Shown here: positions 12,901-24,500 of the stretch, one piece after another
Layout: the number at the start of each line of letters is the position of its first letter
Position numbering within the stretch: position 1 is the stretch's first letter
DNA from: Casuarina equisetifolia
Taxonomy: Eukaryota > Streptophyta > Magnoliopsida > Fagales > Casuarinaceae
Reading direction: 5' to 3'
NCBI GenBank assembly: GCA_028551475.1
Contig: CM052357.1
Coordinates: 24,284,451 to 24,348,450, forward strand
DNA: 64,000 nt
Position numbers and translations under genes: made by a program
Notes under the pieces: model-generated
The model's input: the letters and a program-made list of their open reading frames with translations, nothing else
Databases searched by the model: none
Told to the model about the DNA's origin: nothing

Positions 12901-14171
12901 TCGAGTTTAAACTAGACGATGTTTTGTGGTTTGCGAAGGACATAGATCTTTGGCTTGATTGATTTTCTGCACTGGTGAAGATTACATCTTTAAGATGTGG
13001 TAATTTACACTTGCAAATTACTTGCAGTCATACCCATCCATGACGGACTGCCTCAAGTCAGGCCTCTTCAAATGGGCAGGAGATGCTCAGAGCTATCAGA
13101 AGGAGGGACCATACATTGAACTGGTCACTTCCCCTAATAACCCTGATGGCAATGTCAGGCGATCTGTGGTCAACAGAAGTGAAGGCATCTTGGTTCATGA
13201 CCTCGCTTACTACTGGCCACATTATACTCCAATAGCTGCCCCGGCAGACCATGAGCTCATGCTGTTTACCCTCTCGAAGAGCACTGGCCATGCAGGGACG
13301 CGCGTTGGGTAATCTCTTCTACTGACAATCATTTTAGAAGCTGTATGTGTTCTCTGCTAACCCTGTTGTGTGAATGCTAGTCCGTATAAGCATGATGCTG
13401 GCCTTTTCTCATGAAACGCTAAGTCACCGTGTCAGATGATTAGACACTGTAACCATATGAACTTTCTACTTGTAGTGATTGACTTAATTCCTAAAGCTTG
13501 GTGGTAAAAAAAATGCGTGTCTTGAATGTTTCAATTTCTAAATTCTTGCATGTACATCCTCCAGTTGGGCTCTTGTGAAGGATCAAGAGGTCGCAAGAAG
13601 AATGATCAAATTCGTTGAGCTCAACACAATAGGTGTGTCCAAGGATTCCCAACACCGTGCTGCCAAGGTTTTGAGAACTGTTTCCGACAGCTGTGAACAT
13701 GCTGGGAGCTGGAATGAAGTTGAATCCTTTTTCGAGTTCAGTCATCACCTTATGGCGGAGAGGTGGAAGCTGCTGAAGGAGGCGGTGAACAGTAGCAGAA
13801 TATTCAGCCTGCCCGAATTTGAACCAGGATACTGCAACTTTTTAAGGCGGGTCTCTGAGCCTCAACCTGGTAATATCCCATCGAGTGATTGGATGCAAGA
13901 GTTTCTATTTTTACAGTAAGAGGGATGTCATTGACTGAAATGTTCTTGTTTTCTAAACTTTGCAGCTTTCGCATGGTTAAAATGTGAAGGAGATATAGAT
14001 GATTGCGAAAGCTTCCTAAAAAGCCACAGGATATTAGCCAGAGGGGGGAAGCACTTCGGTGTTAGCCCCAAGTACGTGAGGGTCAGCATGGTCGACCGCG
14101 AAGAAAACTTCTATTTATTCATGAAAAGGCTCTCCATGATCGAGTTGCAACCTCTGCGGGGCCGTCTGTAG
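9919..14171 (+). CDS. TAR2: Tryptophan aminotransferase-related protein (TAR2-like)
   Basis: This enzyme converts L-tryptophan to indole-3-pyruvate, the first step of the main auxin pathway, using pyridoxal phosphate. Exons inferred: 9919-10163, 11746-12049, 13028-13308, 13565-13869, 13966-14171. All junctions are GT-AG and in phase, giving 446 residues, close to Arabidopsis TAR2 (about 440). Residues 10-27 form a hydrophobic signal-anchor segment, as in TAR2, which suggests an ER-membrane location. The alliinase-type aminotransferase domain follows from GDPTMYE (about residue 83). Visible PLP-site features are SPNNPDG (218-224), DLAYY (241-245) and the Schiff-base lysine in SKSTGHAG (K267). 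RVSM near the C-terminus supplies the usual substrate-carboxylate arginine. The ATG chosen aligns with the TAR2 N-terminus. No defect is seen. The split between TAR2 and related TARs is by resemblance only. Confidence 0.92.
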
Positions 14172-14197
14172 CCGCCACATTGTAGGAGAAATTCGGA

Positions 14198-14222
14198 GGG
14201 AGGGAGGGAGCGAGGGAGGGGG
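14198..14222 (+). other. Potential G-quadruplex in TAR2-like 3' UTR
   Basis: Five G-runs of three or more, separated by 1-5 nt (GGG-A-GGG-A-GGG-AGCGA-GGG-A-GGGGG), begin 27 nt after the stop codon. They fit the G3+N1-7 pattern on the coding strand, so the structure could form in the mRNA. Confidence 0.6.
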
Positions 14223-14486
14223 TGTCTGTGTTGGGTTTCACCAATTCATGCACTTCAGAAATGGAAAGCAATTACCTATTTCTTATCCTTCAATGATTTC
14301 TTTCTATTTATATTGTCGTTGGTTTGGGGCATTTCTAAACTTCAAATTTGCTTAGATTAAGTGGCATGCAATAACATATCAAACAAACAAAAGAATAAAA
14401 TGTGATGTATATCACTGCAAATATGAAGAAAGTAGTGAAACGAACAAGTTTTCTACACTATTATGTCATCCATATCCTAACTAAAA

Positions 14487-15105
14487 TGTTTCGGATTGGT
14501 AGTACGGGCAATGGGGTACCCAAACACGTATAAGTCAGACTTTTACATGCTAGACTGGTAGTATAGGCTGATGAACAGAACTGGTAAGTATGAGTCCAAT
14601 TGCCTAATTTTGCTTCTTGTTGGGTTGTCCAGTTTAGTGATGTTCATTCTAGTTTCTTTTATGTCTTATATAAAATGTTCTAGACCGTTCTCTTTAATGT
14701 GAGATACGTTATTAATATTGTAACGACTTTAATATTCAATAAAAACTATTGTTATGATTTCATACTTGTGATTGTAACGTTAATCTTAATACTATTGCGA
14801 AAGACAAGTTTTCTAATTTGATAAACCTAATTCAAATAATGGTAACATTTGCACACATTTATGATTCCACTATAAATGTGTAACTGATATAACAATGAAT
14901 TTTCACAGGGAGGTAACACTTATATAAAGGGAGTCTCACATCTCCTTACACAATTCACTTAAAATATTTCTACTTCCAATACTCTCATCGTTCCTAAACT
15001 CTTTTTACCTTTTCAAAGCTAGCCCTGAAGGTGATCTTGGTTTGCAATTGACTTAGTTTCAAGCTAAAACTTGAGTGTCGAATGGATTCCACCAAGTCTG
15101 TTAAA
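14487..15105 (+). repeat. 5' LTR of the Ty3/gypsy element
   Basis: It begins TGTTTCGGATTGG and pairs with the 3' LTR beginning TGTTTCGAAATGG. It carries a TATA-like ttatataaagg near 14,920 and a polyadenylation-like ttcaataaaa near 14,735. The primer-binding site follows 2 bp after its end. Confidence 0.85.
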
Positions 15106-15220
15106 ATGGTATCAAAGCCTGACTCTTGAGATAGTCTGAGTTCTTGAAATGACATATGAAGGTGCGGGAAAGTCCTAACACTAACTCTAGGCAAAGAGAA
15201 AGAGGACGCAAGCTGAAACA

Positions 15221-18200
15221 ATGGTGTCCATAGAGGAAATGCTCAATACTCTGGAAAATTACCAAGCTCACACTGAAAAGCAGGTGGTTGAGTTGAAAGG
15301 ACTTGCTAAGCAATTCCAAGAGCTAAAAGGAGTCATGGAACAATTGCAAGCGAAGCTTGTTTTTACTATTGTCCCTCATAGAGATATTCCTAAGCCAATG
15401 AGTTACGGCATGAAATGAGATGCAACAGAAGTGTAAAACTTCTTATGCATATGGAGCAATATTTCAATATGGCTTGCATTATCAATGATTATGTGAAGGT
15501 ACAAACTGTCTCATATTATCTCACTCATAATGTTAATGTGTGATATTGTAGGAGATGTCAAGAGACAAAGAATGGGGATGACCTAATCAACATATATAAG
15601 GCATTTAAGAAGGTGTTAAAGGAGTAATTCTTTTCCAAGAATGTGGATTACATGGCTTATGAAACATTGAGGGACTTGAGACACACCATAACTTTACAAG
15701 CCTATGTGCAAGCTTTCACTAAGACAACTCTATACCTTAAAAATGTGTCAAAAAAGACTCTTTTGTTCTTCTTCGAGAATGGCTTTCAAAAGTAGGCCAA
15801 AGATGAGATTGAGAAGCAAGATGTGACCAAGTTGAGTCAAGCTATCTCAATTGTGGAATCCTTGACAAATCGAAGGTGAATAAATGTTTCATCCAAACCA
15901 CCTACTCGAAGTGACAACTAAGGAAGAGAAGGAAGGAGTTGACCCTCATTTAATCAAAATGGATTCTCGTTTAACTAGAATGGAGGTAATAGGCTGCCCC
16001 ATAGTCGTGATGATGACGAAAGGAAAGGTAATCTTTATTGTTTCATTTATAAAGACTCACATTATATGAGAGATTGTCTAAAAAAAAGATCGGTGAATGC
16101 TATGAAGCAAGATACAGTCTGAAAGGAGACTCCAATAGAGGATGGTTATTTGGTAGCCCTCCAAATGTTTAACTTAATGGAAAGGAAGGCCCCGAGATTA
16201 GCTGTAAGATCTCTCATGTACATGGAATGTGCAATATATGTGGACTTAGCTGTAACTCACAACTTCATTACACCTAAAAAAGCTAAGAAATTGGGTCTCT
16301 CGATGAAGAAAGATATTGATTCATTGAAGATGGTGAACAACACTCCTTGGCCAGTGGTTGGAATTGCTCAAGGAGTGAACCTGCATGTTGGCAAATGGAA
16401 GGGAAGGTGGATCTTACAGTGGTGGCTATGGACGACTATAAGTTGGTCTTTGGGTTAGATTTTCTTCATGAAGCTAACACTTTTTCTTACCCAATACATA
16501 ACTTTTTGTGTATATTTTGAGATGATATGTCATGCATGGTCCTTGCCAAGGTCATGGATCCAACACAAATCAATCTCTCCACTATGCGATTGAAGAAAGA
16601 CACTTAAAAAGGTAATGAGACTTATCTTGCTAAGTTGAAAAAGAATAAGGAGGCTGTAAAGGAAAACAATCTTCCTCAAGTCATTCGTGAGCTCCTTGAG
16701 AGAACAAGGATGTCATCAATCTAAAAATGCCAAAACAACTACCTCCCAAGAGGGAAGTTAATCATGCCATCAAACTTGAATTAGGGACAAAACCTCTAAC
16801 AAAGGTTCCTTATAAAATGTCCGCACAAGAATTGGAAGAACTTTGATAGCAGTTGAAGACATTGCTCGATGCAAGGTACATTTGACCTTCAAAAACCCCA
16901 TATGGAGCTCTTGTGCTTTCCAGGCAAAAAAGGATGGATCGATATGGTTATGCATTGATTACTGGGCATTGAACAACGTAACCGTAAAAACAAATACCTT
17001 ATTCTTTCAATAGGAGATTTTTTTGACAGGTTGGGCCATGTTAGTTACTTTACAAAGGTGGATCTGCGGTTAAGATGCCACAAAGTTCTTATTGTTATTG
17101 GAAATGAGCCAAAAACAACCTATGCAACATGATACAACTCTTTCAAATGGTTAGTCATACCGTTTGGCTTAACCAATACCCTAGTGACATTCTACACTTT
17201 GATGAACAATTTGCTCCATCCTTATCTAGAGAAGTTTATGGTCATATACTTGGACAACATCATAATGTATAGCAACTCATCATGATGGAGGAGCACATAA
17301 AGCACTTAAAGATGTTACTCAATGTGCTACGAGAAAACAAGTTGTACTTAAACATAGAAGTGTTTCTTTGCTTGAAAAGAATTGGACTTCCTTAGTCATG
17401 TGGTCAAGCAAGGGACCTAAAAATTGAATAAGGCCAAAGTGAAAGCAATCCAAAAGTGGGAAGCTCTTTCAACGGTAACAAAATTGAGATCTTTCTTTGG
17501 TCTTGTGAATTATTATAGATGATTCATTGTAGGATATTTAGCAAAGGTTACACCCTTGACCAAACTATTAAAGAAATCCAAGGCTTAGGAGTGGACCAAG
17601 GAATGCCAGAATGCTTTTGATCATTTGAAAGTCGTTGTAACGAAAGAGCTGAAATTGGCGTTACCTAACTTCACAAAGTCATTCAAGGTACATACTAATG
17701 CCTCTAACTTTGCTATTGGAGGGGTGTTTATGCAAGAAGGACACCTTATTGCTTTTGAAAGTCAGAAGTTGAATGAGACATAACATAAGTACACAATACC
17801 AAAAAAAAAAAAATGATAGCCATAGTTCATTTTTTAAGAACATGGCATCATTACTTAGTTCTTGATCTAAATGAATAATCCAACCACAAGCTACTTCCAG
17901 ACCTAGAAGAAGTTGTCACTAAAACAAGCTAGGTGGCAAGACTTCCTTGCTGAGTTTAATTATAAGATGGAGAATAAGCCTAGAAGGACAAATGTGGTAG
18001 TTGATGCCTTTAGTAGAAAAGTTAAGTTAGCTGCCATGAGTCTAGCTTTGGGGGATACACTACAATTAATCCAATAATGAATGTCTCACGATTCCATGGC
18101 CAAGTAGTTGGAACAATTTGTAAAAGAAGGCAAAAAAAAAAAAAAAAACAGTTCTAGATGGAAAATGACCTATTTTACACCAAGAAAAGGCGTTTATACA

Positions 18201-19100
18201 TGCCTAGATAAGAGAAACTTCACTGCAAACTTATTAAAAAATGTCATGAGAGTAAATGGGTAGGTCATCTTGGACAATAGAGGACACGAGCTCTCTTGGA
18301 AGCTTCATATTATTAGCCAAGTATGAGAAATGAGGTAGAGTTATATGTTAAAACTTGCCTCATATGTCAATAGGATAAGCCAGAATGGAGACCTCCTAGT
18401 GGTTTACTAGAACCATTGCATGTCATGATGTCTATGGAAAAGCTTCTCCATGGATTTCATCACTGGATTGCTAAAGGTTAATGGTTGTGGATCAATCTTG
18501 GTAGTGGTAAATCAGCTCTTGAAGTACGCGACCTTTATACCAGCTCTTGTGGAATGTCCCACGACAGTTACAACACGTGGTGAAATTTTGGGAATTATGA
18601 CAAAACATCATTAGTGATAGAGATTTATGTTTCACAAGTCAATTATGGAGAGAGCTCTTTGAGGAGTTGGGCTTAGAGCTATGGTTCTCTACGAGTTTTA
18701 TCCTCAAATAGATAGTCATATGGAAAAGGTGAATAGTTTGGTGGAATTATACTTGAAACACCTTGTGAGTGAGAACCATAGGGACTAAGTGAAATTGATG
18801 GATGTAGCCTAGTGCTCTTATAGTCTTCAAAGAAGTGAATTAACAAATAAGAGTTCATTTGACTTTGTGATAGGGAAACAACCATTGACCCTTCTAGCTT
18901 TAGAGACCAAGCATTCAAGTCAATGTTTTGGTGCTTATGAAATGATGAAATTGTGGTAGAAGAATGCAGATGTGGCGAAATCCTATATGAGCAAAGCCAT
19001 TAAACAGATGAAAAGGTAGGCCAACAAGAAGAGAAGGCTAGCTGATTACAACCTTAGGGATCAAGTACTAGTAAAGTTCATACCTCATTAATATAAAAGC
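15221..19100 (+). pseudogene. gag-pol remnant of the Ty3/gypsy element
   Basis: Pieces recognised in order: a coiled gag start (15,221-15,418); a zinc-knuckle-like CFIYKDSHYMRDC (about 16,035-16,075); a retropepsin-like YVDLAVTHNFI (about 16,235-16,270), where the usual DSGA is altered; RT segments with FTKVDLR (about 17,055), FGLTNT (about 17,165) and VIYLDNIIMYS (about 17,240-17,275, YLDN in place of YxDD); RNase H with FKVHTNASNFAIGG (about 17,685); and integrase with a CLICQ zinc-finger end (about 18,355) and a later WLWINLGSG stretch. No chromodomain was recognised. Multiple in-frame stops and frameshifts mean it cannot make a polyprotein. Confidence 0.85.
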
Positions 19101-19210
19101 TTACCATCCCCTTCACAAAGGATTAGATTGCAAGTACTAGTAAAGTTTTGAGATCTCATTGATTGTTACTTAGAGGCAACAATGGCGTCACCAAATTAGG
19201 TGAGGGAGAA

Positions 19211-19855
19211 TGTTTCGAAATGGTAATATAGGCCGACAGGCTAGTCGAGCGAGTACAAGTTAGACTTCTATGTGTTGGATTGGTAGTACAGGTCGATGGA
19301 CCAAGTTGGTGAGTATGAGTCCAACGCGCCTAGTTTCCCTTGTTGTTAGGTTACCACTTGGGTGGTTCCCATTCTAGTTTCCTTTTATGTCCCTTATATT
19401 TGAATGTTCTAGATTATAACAATTATCTTTAATATGGGATACATTATTGATATTTTAACGACTTTGATATTCAATAAAGATGGTTGTTATGATTTTATAC
19501 TTATGATTTTAATGTTAGTCTTAATACTATTATCTACGATTACAAAAGACAAGTGTCCTAATTCGATAAACTTAATTCAAATAATGGTAGCATTTGCACA
19601 CATTTATGATTCCACCATAAATGTGTAACCAATATAATATTAAACTTTTGAAGGAAAGTAACACCTATATAAAGGAAGTCTCACATCTTTTTTCCTCACA
19701 AAATTCACTCAAAATCTTCCTACTTCCAATACTTTCATCATTCCTTAACTTTCTTTACTTTTTCAAAGCTAGTCGAGAGGGTGATCTTGGTTTGTGGCTG
19801 ACTTAGTTTCAAGTTGAGATCTAAGTGTTGGACAGATTCCTCCAAGTCCATTACA
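19211..19855 (+). repeat. 3' LTR of the Ty3/gypsy element
   Basis: It starts directly after the purine tract ggtgagggagaa and ends in TTACA. Its body repeats the 5' LTR (shared ttgataaacttaattcaaataatgg-type block, ATTCAATAAA, TATATAAAGG) with many substitutions. Confidence 0.85.
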
Positions 19856-19860
19856 CTAAA

Positions 19861-21543
19861 CTTGATTGCATTTAAGAGGGAGAAAACTTGAATGGTATAG
19901 TATGAGCCACCCAACGTAGGGTGAAAAAAGGGAGGGTAGACACCATGCTTCCAATAGTGATGAAGTAATCAAACACTTTATAGGGATGGTTTAGGGATAA
20001 TTTTGGCCATTATGGGGATAATTTCATATGAGAGTTTTGCAGTGGCCATCATAGCTAACAAAATCATATGACTCACAAAATTACACACCAATGGATGTAA
20101 TTTTACATTTTGATTATGACATCACGGTGAAGACAGTTGTGAACCCAATTTTTTACAAGTGTACAAAGCATATGGAGATAATTATGACTTCATATGTAAG
20201 AAGATTGTGAGTGGCAAAATTCAAACAACACATGTGAGCACCTTAAATCAACTTGCTAATTTGTTGACTAAGACACAACAGTACAAAGCACATTATGCCT
20301 TAAGATCATTGATTTTTATGACCACAATCTTGAAGAGAAGTGTTCGAGATTAAATATTTGAGTAAGGTAACATTGATTTGCAAGAAGTGTCCTCTTAGCT
20401 TAGTTATAAGTTAAGATAAAAAACATAAAAAATAAAAAAATCGACTTGCAAACCCAGTGGGACAGCATGCCTAGAGAGAGCACCAAGACCTATTAAATAG
20501 ATTCTGAAATCCAAAGAGAATCCTAGAAAGAATAAAGACGTAATCTTCAGTCATACACTTATCATTACATTACGTTGAGTCGCATCGGTATGATTTATCT
20601 AGAGATCTGGTCAAAAGTCCAAAAAACTCGGTTGACAGTGAGTGAATTGTAGTGATCAGTCACAGAATCTTTTATTGCACAGTTGTGCCCCATGATGCCA
20701 AGGGTCACAATCATGGAGGAGTTTTTGGAAAACCTGAACCACATTCAAACGCACTTGAGTTCTGGGAAATCAGCATGAAATAACTACTAATAAAAGTCTT
20801 ACAAACCTTTTGGGTCATAATATTCAAGCTTCCTAACGATCTAAGACCCGAAAACCTATTTTTGTCACTTCCCGTCACCTGCAAAATTTGTTGGGGATAG
20901 AAAACTACTGGCAATCGGAATTTTCAACCATCACAAAGATAATTAATTGTTCATTCTATATAATCAAACCATATTAGGGAACAGAGACCTAGGGTGTAAA
21001 ACACAAAGCCCAAAGGTTCTGAAAAGTTAGAGATTTAAACCCATCTAAGAAATTCTAAAACCTACCGTATTAGGTTCCAATCGGGCAATCGGGGTAAATA
21101 TGCTTCCGTTGGTTTGTCAGACGGTAGCCTCCGAACGAAGGTCAATCAATATCTTGTTAAGCACTTGTAAGGACTAACTCCGCTCTGCGGCGTTACAGGA
21201 GTAGCTTCTAAGACGTGACATTGTATCCTCACAGATTATGAATTTAAAAATGTCTAATTTATTGGTAGAGAATTGAAACACAGTAATAACACAGCCTTTC
21301 ACCTTTTATTAAGACACGTGCGAAAACAAATTGTCCCCTCACCTAACAATAAATTGGGAGAAAAAAAAAAGGGAAAAAAAACAAAAAACAAAAACAAAAC
21401 AGAACAAAACTTAAGCAAGTTCGTGACGTCACTCTTCTTTCCTCTCATACATTAGAAGCCACCAAAATGGTGCCTATAATTTAACTGGTCTTAGGCTGCT
21501 GGGATCGTTATATCTTTTAAGTTACCTCATATCACTATCCTAT
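19861..21543. other. Intergenic region with a Ty1/copia scrap
   Basis: Apart from the copia RNase H fragment listed separately, nothing here is recognised. The A-rich stretch at 21,355-21,415 and the DNA up to 21,543 are expected to include the 3' UTR of the minus-strand Tudor nuclease gene. No clear polyadenylation signal could be fixed. Confidence 0.45.
20140..20355 (+). pseudogene. Ty1/copia RNase H C-terminal fragment
   Basis: It reads NPIFYKCTKHMEI, then after a frame break ICKKIVSGKIQTTHVSTLNQ followed by LANLLTK. This is the end of copia RNase H (NPxFHxRTKHIE ... HVSTxxQLADxxTK). No LTR or other copia domain was found next to it. It is an isolated remnant. Confidence 0.75.
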
Positions 21544-24500
21544 TCATCGCCGGCCACCGGCCTTTCTAACAGGAGCTGTATCCTCATCATCTGACTGGAT
21601 ATCTCCATACTGCCATATTCCCCTCCTAGCAGTCCGTGCTTCTTCCTGGAACTTCTCTAAATTATCAAGTGCCAACTGTCTTTCCTTGAAGTCCCGTTTC
21701 TTCCTCTTTTCTAGTCTCGCCAGTCCCTCCTGAAACCAGAAGAGCCATAAGCGGTATAGATAAATTCTATTTTTAAATCAATCGATTGAACCCCTTAAAA
21801 TTGGTGGAAATACTGAGTCCCAAAAACAATAAACACATAAGGAGCTAATATAGAAAATAACTTAATCGTTAATTCAGGTCACGCAGCATATGGTTTGTGT
21901 TTCTCATTTTAGATGATAAACTATTATAAACCACGAAGAATTATTAGGTAGCTCAGGCAAAAATGGTGGAATTTACATTCGCAAAACAAGCGAGATATGT
22001 CCAGTTAATTGCATGCTTCTGGGATAGATATAGTCAAAGGTAATTATCTTTCAAAGGAGAACAGGGCAAAGAAGTGGGATCCTATTCAAACCTGAAGCAT
22101 GGCAGCATTTATGCTAATCTCAGCATCCACAGCGACAAGAGTTACAATAAGATTTGTGCCAGTTCCCTGTCCTTTGACTTTTCCTCCTGAAGTGTCCCTT
22201 TCTTCAACCTTGGCCCTGAACTCTTTTGAACTGTTCAATGTGTGTTCACTCAGATACTCAGCTGCTTCTTGACCAAAATCTTCCTCTAAGCTTGGAACCT
22301 TTATGTAAGCAAGGCTGCATAGGTGTGCAAGACCAGGAGCAGACGACACTGAAGGATCAATAGGCCGTAATTGACTGTAAGAAACCACCTCTTGATTCCC
22401 ATAATCAATGTAGAACACTTCGAACTTGTCTTTTGGGGATTCCACACCTCCTCGTGGTGCGTTGACAATCTTTGAAAGTTAAAAAGGAACTATTAGCAGA
22501 AAGAAACACATATAATGCATTTTAAGGGTCAGAAGAAAAGGACAAGAAAAAAGATGTTTGAGCACTATAAAAGGAACATTTTTGCACAACTAGATGTAAG
22601 TAAATGTTTTAAGAAGCTATCCATTACTTGATCACCACTCCATACCAGAGCTAAAAATTAATACATAAATAAATAATAGAATAAAACGAAAAGTTGCAAG
22701 TTGTTGGTCTAACAACTGGACTGAGAACAGTTGAAATATGCCATCACAAATACTAAAAAGTACATCATAAATTCCTTAAGCTAGAATAAGATAATATATA
22801 ATACATGACAGGCATTTAGAAATGTCAAAGAGAAAAAACAGTTGACTTCACCCATCAGTATCCTTCAGAATTTTCAACTGATCATCAGTATGCATCAGTA
22901 CTTTGTTTTTTAGCTCATACTAAGCGTATACACATCGCTGACAAAATATGAACCTCACCAAATGGTTTGGTAAAGGATAAGCCGAGGGAACTTAGAAATG
23001 GCAATAAGTTATACTGGCAGCAATCAAAATATAAAACTTCTATCCCCGAGAAAAATGAAAATAAAACATGTTGGAGATTTGCCATTATATCTAATGTACT
23101 AAATATATTTTCCTACAAAATTTCCACAAAGCATCTTGTCAATATGCATTTCATACAGATTGCTTGCAGGCCAGTTTTGCATCCCTGTGGCAGTTTATCC
23201 AGATTGCCTGGAAAGCCTACTGCCAAAATTGTTGAACATATTAACCATTATACCAGGCAAAATAGACATGTTGCTTCTCTTGTTACAAAGGTATACTGGA
23301 GACAGAAAGAGATTTTCCACAGTTGCAACATAGGTATCAGGAAATGACTCACCATTGCTCGGTTCCAGGAACTGTCAGCACTAAATTGAGCAAGGACTAT
23401 GTCACCCTTCCTAGGATTAAATGCACCAATGACTGGAGCTTCTTGAAGACTTAAAGAAGCAAGTTGTTGCTGAATGGAGGATACTTTCTGATCCCCAACC
23501 GTCTGGACATAAAATTTCCCACAACCCAAGACTTCAGTAACCATTACCTGAAAATTAATAACAGAAGGACAAGTCATTCTCCACTGTACACCACACAATA
23601 CAGGTGTTACTTGATGCACTTATATTTCAAGCACCTTCAGCACTTCTTTCTGTTTGCTTTCAGCAGCTGCAGCACCATTTGACACTTCCTCTCCTTCAAC
23701 ATATTTCTCCCAAATCTGAAAGAGCACCTCCACTTAGCATAACTGACAGAGGAAGAATAGAGGTACTGTAGTGCAGGTTATACTTCTTACTTTTAGTTTT
23801 TGCCTTTTGGCAGATTTCTCTGCTTGATCAAGAAGGTTAATGTCAGGGATCCTGTCAGCGCCAAAGGAAGTCTGAAGTTTCGCAAGGCCAGCCTCAAGCA
23901 GCGGAACTGCAAGATTTGTCTTTAATTCCCACACGGATCCCAAGAAAGTTCCAGTTCTATCAACGGTTTCAACTTCAATCTGCATAAAGGTACAGGTTTA
24001 ACATAAGGAAAGGAATCAAGAGGAAAGTTATCCTATTCTAAGAGGTAAGGGAATACCTCAACATCTCTTTGCATTATCTTTCTTCTCATCAGTGCAATAG
24101 CTTCTTCTGAATAGGGCTCATCACGACCAGGACATCTGACACCCGAGAATGAGAAGGCAATGCTGCATGTTTCCTTGGGAATCAACAACTTAAAACGATG
24201 ACCACTGAGGACATATTCCACCACTGCAGGAATTCTCCTACTTCGTTGCAGGAATGGCAAAAAATCTCTGGCTTTCTTGGCTGATGCCTAAACGATACAC
24301 AGAAATTAAAAAAAAAAAAAGACAAAAAAAATTAACCCAGTGACTATAGTGAGAAAGTAATGTAGCATGATGGGAATATTGCTCACCGTAAGCAGATCCG
24401 TTATGTGCATGACTGGAGGATCCTTGGCGGAATGGATACCTTTCTTCCCAGTGATGGCACGGGACTCGGCAGCCAGAAGGGCATCATAATAGTTTGATCT

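Larger units (their letters stand above)
14487..19855 (+). mobile_element. Decayed Ty3/gypsy LTR retrotransposon
   Basis: A whole but dead element of about 5.4 kb. It has a 5' LTR (14,487-15,105), a primer-binding site matching initiator Met-tRNA (tggtatcaaagc at 15,107-15,118), gag, protease, RT, RNase H, integrase, a polypurine tract (ggtgagggagaa at 19,199-19,210) and a 3' LTR (19,211-19,855). The protease-RT-RNase H-integrase order is that of Ty3/gypsy. Many stops and frameshifts interrupt every domain. A CTAAA appears just outside both ends (14,481-14,485 and 19,856-19,860), a candidate 5-bp target duplication if one extra A is allowed at the left edge. The LTRs have diverged visibly, so the insertion is old. 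Confidence 0.9.
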
